NCBI RefSeq assembly: GCF_004402595.1
Contig: NZ_SOFY01000011.1
Location: forward strand, 124,001-188,000
Reading direction: 5' to 3'
DNA length: 64,000 nucleotides
Source: Cryobacterium shii
GTDB lineage: Bacteria; Actinomycetota; Actinomycetes; Actinomycetales; Microbacteriaceae
The notes beneath the pieces are model-generated. The model was given only the letters and a program-made list of their open reading frames with translations. It was not told the origin of the DNA and made no database searches. Positions 34,023 through 40,972 of the stretch are shown here, piece after piece (positions within the stretch are counted from its first letter, which is position 1; the number at the start of each line of letters is the position of its first letter). Made by a program: the position numbers and the translations under genes.

Positions 34023-35213
34023 ATGACGGGCGGCGGAATGACACACCTCGATTGCACGCCCTACCCCGATGCCGACCTGATCTTCGTCACGGACTTGCTG
34101 ACCCCGGACGAGCAGGGCCGCCTCGCATCCGCTCGCGCGTTCTTCCAGGCCGAGGTGCGCCCCCTCGCGGTGGAGTACTGGAACCGGGCGGAGTTCCCCT
34201 TCGAGCTGCTGCCCCGCCTGGCGGCACAGAACCTCGGCGGGGTCGGCCCGGCGGCCACCGGACACCTGCTGACCGGACTGCTGCAGATGGAACTGACCCG
34301 GGCCGACACCTCCATCTCCACGTTCTACGGCGTGCACCACGAACTGTTCGCCACGGCCGTCGACACGCTCGGCTCCCCCGAACAGCGGGAACGCCTGCTG
34401 CCGGGACTCCTGTCACTGCAGAAGATCGGCGCCTTCGCCCTGACCGAGCCGGGCCACGGCTCCGACATCTCCCGGGAGATGGAGACGACCGCCACCCGCA
34501 GCGGGGACGAGTGGGTGCTGAACGGCCGGAAGCGCTGGATCGGCAACGGCGCCATGGCGGACTACGTGCTGGTCTGGGCCCGGGACACCGCCGACCGGGA
34601 GATCAAGGGCTTCATCGTGGAGAAGGAGCGTGCCGGCTTCAGCGCCACCACGATCGAGAACAAGATTGCCGTGCGGATCGTGCAGAACGCCGATATCACC
34701 CTCCGGGACGTGCGGATCCCGGCCGGGAACTGGCTGCCCGGCAGCCGGAGCTTCGAGGACACGAACGTGCTCCTGCGCAACTCGCGGGTCTGGGTAGCCT
34801 GGCAGGCGGTCGGCCAGCAGTTCGCCGCTTTCGACGTGGCCCGCGCCTACGCCCTGGAGCGTCGCCAGTTCGGCCAGCCGATCGCATCCTTCCAGCTGGT
34901 GCAGGAGCAGCTCTCCCGGATGATCGGCAACGCGACCCTGTCGCTGTCGCTGATGGTCCAGCTGGCGCGGCTGCAGGAGAGCGGGCGCCTCACGATGGAC
35001 CAGGCGGCCCTCGCCAAGGCGACCTGCACCACCCGGATGCGCGAAACCGTGGCCCTGGGTCGGGGCCTGCTCGGCGGCAACGGCATCGACACCCGGTTCG
35101 AGATGGCGAAGATTTTCGCGGACGCGGAGGCGATCTACTCCTACGAGGGCAGCTACGAGATCAATTCGCTACTGGTCGGGCGGGCCGTGACCGGCGTATC
35201 CGCCTTCACCTAG
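34023..35213 (+). CDS. Acyl-CoA dehydrogenase, glutaryl-CoA dehydrogenase-like
   Basis: A 396-residue flavoprotein. FALTEPGHGSDISREMETTA is the FAD signature with the extended loop of the glutaryl-CoA group; NGRKRWIGNGAMADYVLVWA and the end IYSYEGSYEINSLLVGRAVTG carry the catalytic Glu of that subfamily. The substrate is not settled: no lysine-degradation genes lie nearby. Start at the ATG 34023; an ATG at 34038 is possible. Probably controlled by the divergent TetR. Element copy 4 starts 15 bases after the stop. Confidence 0.88.
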   Translation: MTGGGMTHLDCTPYPDADLIFVTDLLTPDEQGRLASARAFFQAEVRPLAVEYWNRAEFPFELLPRLAAQNLGGVGPAATGHLLTGLLQMELTRADTSISTFYGVHHELFATAVDTLGSPEQRERLLPGLLSLQKIGAFALTEPGHGSDISREMETTATRSGDEWVLNGRKRWIGNGAMADYVLVWARDTADREIKGFIVEKERAGFSATTIENKIAVRIVQNADITLRDVRIPAGNWLPGSRSFEDTNVLLRNSRVWVAWQAVGQQFAAFDVARAYALERRQFGQPIASFQLVQEQLSRMIGNATLSLSLMVQLARLQESGRLTMDQAALAKATCTTRMRETVALGRGLLGGNGIDTRFEMAKIFADAEAIYSYEGSYEINSLLVGRAVTGVSAFT

Positions 35214-35227
35214 ACGCGCGGGACCCT

Positions 35228-35312
35228 AACCAATTCGACGGAGATTTTGCTCTAAAAACCCGATTCCGGACTGTTTTGGCCCGTTTCGGGCAAAATCTCC
35301 GTCGAATTCGTT
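35228..35312. repeat. 85-bp palindromic intergenic element, copy 4
   Basis: Arms 35228-35250 and 35290-35312 pair over 22 of 23 bases, with a 39-base spacer. The right half of the spacer (GGCCCGTTTCGGG) is nearly identical to copy 3, so both share plus orientation. It lies between convergent stops, 15 bases from the dehydrogenase and 34 from the AI-2E gene. Confidence 0.94.
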
Positions 35313-35345
35313 CAGAGCGAGGCGCGGGTGAGGTGCGGGCTGCGC

Positions 35346-36518
35346 CTAGACCGCCGCCGGCAGGGCCGCACCGGTCGGCTGGGCCAGGCCGGTCGGCTCG
35401 GCCAGGCCGGTCGGCTCGGCCAGGCCGGTCGGCTCGGCCAGGCCGTCCGCGGCCGCGGGAAGCGGCGGGGTCGGCTCCAGCGGCGCGTTCCAGGCTTTGA
35501 TCACGGCCCAGCCGACCGCGGCGATGGGCACGGAGATGATCGCTCCGACGATTCCGCCGAGGATCGTTCCCGCCGTGAGGGCGAGGAGGATCACCAGGCC
35601 GTGCAGCTGCAGCGATTTGCCGAGCACCACCGGCGAGAGGAAGTTGCCCTCAAGCTGGTTGACCGCGATCACGATGGCGACGACGATCACGGCGGTGGTC
35701 AGGTCGTTGGTGACCAGGGCCACCAGCGCCGCGAGGATGCCGGCGGCCGTCGCGCCCACGATCGGGATGAAGGCGCCGAGGAAGACGATGACTGCCAGCG
35801 GCAGCGCCAGCGGCACCTGCAGCACCCAGAGGCCGATCCCGATGAACAGCGCGTCCACGAACGCAACGATCGCCGTGCCGCGGACATAGCTGCCGAAGAC
35901 GCCGACGCTACTCGCTCCGATGCGAACGGCCCGCTCGTGCCGTCTGCCGGAGAGCGGCTGGATCAGGAAGGTCCAGATCCGGGGGCCGTCCTTCAGGAAG
36001 TAGAACAGCACGACCAGCCCGAGCACCAGTCCGGCCACGATCTCGGCGGCCACGGATACCCCCGCGAGGGCGCCGGTGCCGAACTGGCTGCTCGTGGCGA
36101 AGGAAATGACCGACTCGCGCACGGAGTCGAACTGGGCGGGATCGATCGGCAGTGCCCCGCTGCTGAGCAGTTCCTGCAGGTGGTCCAGTCCCTCGCTCGC
36201 CGAGCTGAAGAGGCTGGCCCACTCCCCCCGGATGCCGAAGACGACGAGGGTGACGATGCCGCCGAAGACGCCCACGCCGCAGATCAGGGCGATCGTCGCG
36301 GCCACCGTGTCGTTCGCGCCCCGGGCCAGGAGCAGCCGAACGAACGGCCGCAGGGCCGACGCGATGATGAGGGCGAGCAGCATCGGGATGAAGACCAGCT
36401 TGAGCTGCGTCATGCCGAAGATGGCCACCACGGTCAGTGCGAGCACCAGCAGGGCCTGGCCCGAACGGATGGCGGACCGGCCGAGGTAGTCCGTCCAGGA
36501 CGAAGTTGAGGGTTTCAT
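35346..36518 (-). CDS. AI-2E family transporter (PerM-like)
   Basis: A 390-residue membrane protein with about eight helices. LKLVFIPMLLALIIASALRPFV at the N-terminus, LVLGLVVLFYFLKDGPRIW in the centre and LGAFIPIVGATAAGILAALVAL near 280 are typical of the family. Family members export autoinducer-2 or act as Na+/H+ antiporters; the substrate here is unknown. The C-terminal tail has four copies of GLAEPT-like hexapeptides. Start at the ATG 36516-36518; a longer upstream frame adds an unlikely N-terminus that would cross the SOS box. Confidence 0.85.
   Translation of the reverse strand: MKPSTSSWTDYLGRSAIRSGQALLVLALTVVAIFGMTQLKLVFIPMLLALIIASALRPFVRLLLARGANDTVAATIALICGVGVFGGIVTLVVFGIRGEWASLFSSASEGLDHLQELLSSGALPIDPAQFDSVRESVISFATSSQFGTGALAGVSVAAEIVAGLVLGLVVLFYFLKDGPRIWTFLIQPLSGRRHERAVRIGASSVGVFGSYVRGTAIVAFVDALFIGIGLWVLQVPLALPLAVIVFLGAFIPIVGATAAGILAALVALVTNDLTTAVIVVAIVIAVNQLEGNFLSPVVLGKSLQLHGLVILLALTAGTILGGIVGAIISVPIAAVGWAVIKAWNAPLEPTPPLPAAADGLAEPTGLAEPTGLAEPTGLAQPTGAALPAAV
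35373..35444. repeat. 18-bp tandem repeat, four units
   Basis: Four adjacent units of GGTCGGCTCGGCCAGGCC (35373, 35391, 35409, 35427), the first with one change. They code in frame for GLAEPT repeats in the cytoplasmic tail of the AI-2E protein. Confidence 0.95.
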
Positions 36519-36606
36519 CGACCTAGCTAACCAGACGACGGCGAGTTCGACGGTCAGTACGGGCACCCGTTGCCGAGTGTCGGCCCCGTGACGTACACTC
36601 CTGATA

Positions 36607-36622
36607 TCGAACATCTGTTCTA
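36607..36622. promoter_or_regulatory. LexA (SOS) box
   Basis: TCGAACATCTGTTCTA matches the Gram-positive/actinobacterial LexA consensus TCGAAC-N4-GTTCGA in 11 of 12 fixed positions. It lies 37 bases before the DUF6504-dnaE2 pair, a known kind of SOS-induced target, and 88 bases from the divergent AI-2E gene. Confidence 0.85.
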
Positions 36623-36658
36623 AGTATCGCACTTGATCCAACGATCGAAGGAGAACAC

Positions 36659-36931
36659 ATGCCCCAGATCATCGACACCCCCGTCGACGTCGAGCTCTCG
36701 GCCGACGGCGACCCGCGCGCGTTCATCTGGAACCGCTTCGAGCACACGATCATCGGGCAGCCGCAGGCGGTCTTCACCCGCACCAGCTGGTGGGAAAACG
36801 CCCGAACCCCCGCGCGCATCGACACCGAGCTGTGGCGGGTGGACGCGTCCCGCGGGGACGAGGAACAGCACCGCTACGACCTGCGACGCGACGTCGACGG
36901 GTCGTGGGTACTCGCCCTCGACTGGGGGTGA
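36659..36931 (+). CDS. DUF6504 family protein
   Basis: A 90-residue protein. GQPQAVFTRTSWWENAR and IDTELWRVDAS with YDLRRDVDGSWVLALDW match small proteins that in actinobacteria sit between imuB and dnaE2. Its role in mutagenic repair is unknown. GAAGGAG precedes the ATG. It starts 36 bases after a LexA box and ends three bases before dnaE2, so both are probably SOS-induced together. No imuA or imuB is next to it here. Confidence 0.8.
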   Translation: MPQIIDTPVDVELSADGDPRAFIWNRFEHTIIGQPQAVFTRTSWWENARTPARIDTELWRVDASRGDEEQHRYDLRRDVDGSWVLALDWG

Positions 36932-36934
36932 CGG

Positions 36935-39900
36935 ATGAGTTTCCCCCACCTTCACGTCGCCAGCGCCTACTCGACCCACTACGGCGTCACCCTGCCCGAG
37001 GCGCTGGCCGAGCAGACGGCCGCCCAGCAGAGCGCGGCCCAGGCCGCGGCGCCGAGCAGCTCCTTCCTCGCCGTCACCGACCGGGACGGCCTCTACGGCG
37101 CGGTCAAGCACGTGCGCGCCTGCGCCCAGGCCGGAATCCGGCCGGGGCTCGGCGCCGACCTCGCCGTGCACGATGACGATCTCTACCCGCTCGGGCGGGT
37201 GGTGGTGCTCGCGCACGGCCACACGGATGGACGAGGCTACGCCGCACTCTGCCGCGCCGTCAGTTCCGCTCACGCCGGTTCCGTTCACGCCGGTTCCGCT
37301 CACGGCAGCGCCGCCTTCCCCAGCATCGCCCGCTCCCGGCTGGCCGAGCTGGCGGGGCTCGACTCCCTCACCGTGCTGATCGGGCCGGCCAGCGATGTGG
37401 GGCTGGCGATCGGCCTCCGCGACAATGACGGCGCCAGAACGCGACTGGCGGCCTGGCAGCGCGCCATGCCGCCCCAGTCCGTGGCCTGCGAGGTCGTCTG
37501 CCACCTGTCGGAACCGGGCACGCCGGGCAGTGTGACGCCCGCCACCCGCATGCTCGCCCTCGCCGAGTACGCCGCGCTGCCGGCCGTGCTCACGAACGCC
37601 GTGCGCTACGGCACCCCCGAGGAGGCCGTCACCGCCGACCTGGCCGACGCCGCCCGCACCCTGACCCCGCTGGCCCGGCTGGACCAGCCGCAGACCAACG
37701 GGCAGGCCTGGCTGAAACCCGAAAGCGGCATGCGGCAGGTGGCCCGCATGGTCGTCGACGCCGGGCTCCACGACGATGACGCCCTCGAGCGACTCTTCCG
37801 CGACACCTGGCGCCTGGCCGACCAGTGCAGCCTCGACCCGGATTCCGACATCGGTCTCGGCCGTCCGCGCATGCCGGAAGCGCGCATCATCGGCATCAGC
37901 GGCGACCCCTTCGCCGAACTCTGGAAGCGGGCCCGTGCCGGCGTCGACGACCGCTACGCCGGCACCGCTCTGGGAGAGGCGGCGCACGCCCGGCTCGCCC
38001 ACGAGATGAAGACGGTGGAGCACCTCGGCTTCGCCGGCTACTTCCTCACGGTGGCGCGGGTGGCCGACATCGTGCGCGAGATGGGGGTACGCATCCAGGC
38101 GCGCGGGTCGGGCGTGGGCTCGGTGCTCAACTACGCGCTGCACACCTCCTCCGTCGAACCCATCGCCAACGGTCTGCTCTGGGAGCGGTTCCTCTCCCCC
38201 GAACGGCAGACCCTGCCCGACATCGACCTCGACGTGGAGTCCGCCCGCCGACACGACATCTACCGCACCCTGTTCGACACCTTCGGCAGCGACCGGGTCT
38301 CCCTGATGTCGATGACGAATGCCTACCGCGGCCGCGGCGCCGTGCGCGACGCCGGCCTGGCCCTCGGCATGGACCGAGACCAGGTGGCCGCAGTAGCCAA
38401 GCAGATCTGGCGGTTCAACGCCCGCGACCTGCGCCGGGCGCTGGAGGAGAAGCCCGAGCTGGGGCCGCTCGCGGCCGAGGTGCGCGGGTCGGCCCAGCTC
38501 GATCTGCTGGTCGACCTGACCGCCAAACTCGACCGGCTCCCCCGCCACATCTCCGTGCACCCCTGCGGAGTGATCCTCTCCGATCTGTCCCTGCTGGACC
38601 GCACCCCGGTGCAGACGTCCGGCATGGGCCTGCCCATGTCGCAGTTCGACAAGCACGACATGGACCCGATGGGCCTGATCAAGCTCGATATCCTCGGCGT
38701 TCGGATGCAGTCGGCGATGGCCCACGCGGTCGAGGAGCACCGCCGCCTCTCGGGCGAGAGCATCGACCTGGACCGCATCCCCCTCGACGACCCGGCCACG
38801 TTCGAGCTGATCCGCTCCACCCGCACCCTCGGCATCTTCCAGATCGAGTCCCCCGGCCAGATGGAACTGGTCGGCAAGCTGCAACCCGAGGTCTTCAACG
38901 ACCTGACCGTCGAAATCTCACTGTTCCGGCCCGGGCCGATGCAGAACAACATGCCCCTGAAGTACCTCCAGGCCCGGCACGGGGAGGTGATGCCCGACTA
39001 CATCCATCCGCGCTTCGAACCGATCCTGCGCGAAACGCGGGGCGTCGTCATCTTCCACGAGCAGGTGATGCGTCTCTTCGACGAGCTGACCGGGTGCGGC
39101 CTGGGCAAAGCGGATGTCTTCCGCCGCCACCTGGGCAAGCCGGACCAACTCCCCCGGATCGAGGCCTACCTGCGGGAGGCCGCGCTCGAACGCGGTTTCG
39201 ACACCCCGACCATCGACCGCATCTGGCAGGTCCTCGCCGGCTTCGGCAGCTTCGGGTTCGCGAAGGCGCACGGGGCAGCGTTCGCCCTGCCCACGTACCA
39301 GTCCGCCTGGCTGAAGACGCATCATCCGGCGGTCTTCCTGGCCGGACTGTTGACGCACGCCCCCGGCATGTGGCCGAAAGACCTGATCGTGGCCGAGGCC
39401 CGACTGCTCGGCGTGCCGGTCCTCGGCCTGGACGTGCAGCGAAGCACCCTGATCTACCGGGTGGAAGACCTCGAGCACGAACGCCGCGGCATCCGCCTGC
39501 CCCTGCCGGAGCTCTCCGGCTCGACCGCCGCCGAGCGAGGCCGCATCGTGCGGCACCAGCCGTTCACTTCTCTGCAGGACTTCCGCGACCGCGTGCGCCC
39601 GCGCCGCAGCACGTTCGAGGCGCTCGCCCGGGTCGGGGCGCTCGACAGCTTCATCGGCTACGACCGCACCCGCCGGCATGAACTGCTCGCCCACATCCAG
39701 TCGCTGCGCGGCACGGCCGTGAGCATCGCCGACGACCAGCTCGCCTTCGAGGTCGAGCTGCCGGTGCTCGAATACGCGGGCGCCCGCTTCGACGCGGTGA
39801 CGTCCCTCGAGCTACGCGGTCGCAGCCAGACCGACCTGGAGCTCCGAGACCTGGCCCTGGCCGTGTCCGGGCACCAGATGGCCCGCTTCTACCCCCTCTT

Positions 39901-40342
39901 CAGCGAGTTGGGCGTCACCCCGGCCTCCGAACTGATCAACCTCCCCGGCGGCACCGAGGTTCTGCTGGCCGGGGTGCGCCGGGCGACGAACACCCCGCCG
40001 ATGCGGGGCGGGCGCCGGGTGGTGTTCGTCAGCCTCGACGACGGCACCGGACCGGTGTCGAACGTCGTGTTCTTCCACGACGCGCAGGAGCGGATCGGCG
40101 GCCCGGTCTTCCACGCCGGCCTGATGCTCGTGCGCGGCCGCACCCGTCGTTCGGGAACGAAGGGAGTCTCGGTCACCGGGGAGAACCTGTGGGATTTGAC
40201 GGAGGTGGCCCGCACGGTGCGCACCCGCCACGCCGCCGAGGCGGCCGCACAGCGCGTCGATCGGGCGAGCGAACTGGCCGCCGAGCTGGCGGCCCTGTCC
40301 GCCACGAATGTGCACCACCTGTGGCCTCGCCTGAGGGCCTAG
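36935..40342 (+). CDS. dnaE2: Error-prone DNA polymerase DnaE2 (ImuC)
   Basis: A 1135-residue family C polymerase. The N-terminal PHP domain (LHVASAYSTHYGV) is followed by the palm: RGSGVGSVLNY, LPDIDLDVESARR and MGLIKLDILGVRMQ hold the catalytic Asp residues. FGSFGFAKAHGAAFALPTY is the (HhH)2 region, and a C-terminal OB fold ends with TKGVSVTGENLWDL. DnaE2 extends past lesions with ImuB during SOS mutagenesis (known in mycobacteria). Length and order fit the family. ImuB must be encoded elsewhere. Confidence 0.95.
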   Translation: MSFPHLHVASAYSTHYGVTLPEALAEQTAAQQSAAQAAAPSSSFLAVTDRDGLYGAVKHVRACAQAGIRPGLGADLAVHDDDLYPLGRVVVLAHGHTDGRGYAALCRAVSSAHAGSVHAGSAHGSAAFPSIARSRLAELAGLDSLTVLIGPASDVGLAIGLRDNDGARTRLAAWQRAMPPQSVACEVVCHLSEPGTPGSVTPATRMLALAEYAALPAVLTNAVRYGTPEEAVTADLADAARTLTPLARLDQPQTNGQAWLKPESGMRQVARMVVDAGLHDDDALERLFRDTWRLADQCSLDPDSDIGLGRPRMPEARIIGISGDPFAELWKRARAGVDDRYAGTALGEAAHARLAHEMKTVEHLGFAGYFLTVARVADIVREMGVRIQARGSGVGSVLNYALHTSSVEPIANGLLWERFLSPERQTLPDIDLDVESARRHDIYRTLFDTFGSDRVSLMSMTNAYRGRGAVRDAGLALGMDRDQVAAVAKQIWRFNARDLRRALEEKPELGPLAAEVRGSAQLDLLVDLTAKLDRLPRHISVHPCGVILSDLSLLDRTPVQTSGMGLPMSQFDKHDMDPMGLIKLDILGVRMQSAMAHAVEEHRRLSGESIDLDRIPLDDPATFELIRSTRTLGIFQIESPGQMELVGKLQPEVFNDLTVEISLFRPGPMQNNMPLKYLQARHGEVMPDYIHPRFEPILRETRGVVIFHEQVMRLFDELTGCGLGKADVFRRHLGKPDQLPRIEAYLREAALERGFDTPTIDRIWQVLAGFGSFGFAKAHGAAFALPTYQSAWLKTHHPAVFLAGLLTHAPGMWPKDLIVAEARLLGVPVLGLDVQRSTLIYRVEDLEHERRGIRLPLPELSGSTAAERGRIVRHQPFTSLQDFRDRVRPRRSTFEALARVGALDSFIGYDRTRRHELLAHIQSLRGTAVSIADDQLAFEVELPVLEYAGARFDAVTSLELRGRSQTDLELRDLALAVSGHQMARFYPLFSELGVTPASELINLPGGTEVLLAGVRRATNTPPMRGGRRVVFVSLDDGTGPVSNVVFFHDAQERIGGPVFHAGLMLVRGRTRRSGTKGVSVTGENLWDLTEVARTVRTRHAAEAAAQRVDRASELAAELAALSATNVHHLWPRLRA

Positions 40343-40374
40343 GACACTCCGGAAACCCGTGCCTACACTGGCGT

Positions 40375-40417
40375 ATGACAGGGAACGGCTTATGACAGAG
40401 AACGGCTCATGACAGAG
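40375..40417 (+). repeat. 17-bp tandem repeat creating three staggered start codons
   Basis: ATGACAGGGAACGGCTT (40375-40391) is followed by ATGACAGAGAACGGCTC (40392-40408) and the beginning of a third copy at the SOUL-protein ATG (40409). The first two ATGs open six-codon frames (MTGNGL, MTENGS), each ending in a TGA that overlaps the next ATG. TACACT at 40364-40369 is a -10 box five bases before the first ATG. Confidence 0.88.
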
Positions 40418-40972
40418 CACCAGCCCTACGAGGTGCTCCGCCGATTCCCGGACTTCGAGCTCCGCCGTTATCCCGAGTACGTGCTGGTCCAGATGGAGAT
40501 CGAGGGCGATTTCGCGCGGGCCGGTAATCGCGGGTTCGGCCCGTTGTTCCAGTACATCAGCGGCAACAACCAGACCGCGACCCGCATCGCGATGACCGCG
40601 CCGGTGCTCCAGGAGGCGACGTCCCCGGTCAGCCACACGGTCAGCTTCGTTCTGCCCGACGGGATGGATCCGGCCGCCGTCCCCGTGCCCCGCGACGGCC
40701 GGGTCAGCACCAAACAGGTTCCCGCACACCGGGCCGCCGCGCTCCGTTTCAGCGGCGGCTGGAGCGAGGCCCGGTTTGGGAACAACGGCGGCGCCCTTCT
40801 CGCCGCCGTGCGCCGGGAGGGCCTGACTCCGGTCGGCCGCCCCCATTTCGCCCGCTTCGATCCGCCGTGGAAGCCGGGCTTTCTCAAGCACAATGAGGCG
40901 CTCGTCGCCGTCGCCGACACCGGCACAGGCACAGGAACAGGCACAGACACAGACACAGACTCGGAAGGCTAG
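40409..40972 (+). CDS. SOUL-family haem-binding protein
   Basis: A 187-residue protein of the SOUL/HEBP fold. FELRRYPEYVLVQMEIEGDF is the family N-terminus; ISGNNQTATRIAMTAPVLQE contains the highly conserved IxMTAPV motif. Family members bind haem or tetrapyrroles. A C-terminal GTGTGTDTDTDSE tail is low complexity. Its start codon is the third of three tandem ATGs. The TAG stop interlocks with the stop of the convergent penicillin-binding protein (CTAG, four-base overlap). Confidence 0.88.
   Translation: MTEHQPYEVLRRFPDFELRRYPEYVLVQMEIEGDFARAGNRGFGPLFQYISGNNQTATRIAMTAPVLQEATSPVSHTVSFVLPDGMDPAAVPVPRDGRVSTKQVPAHRAAALRFSGGWSEARFGNNGGALLAAVRREGLTPVGRPHFARFDPPWKPGFLKHNEALVAVADTGTGTGTGTDTDTDSEG

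Noticed and set aside
35373-35444. Regularly spaced direct repeats that could suggest a CRISPR array
   Set aside because: The units are head to tail without spacers and code in frame for the GLAEPT tail.
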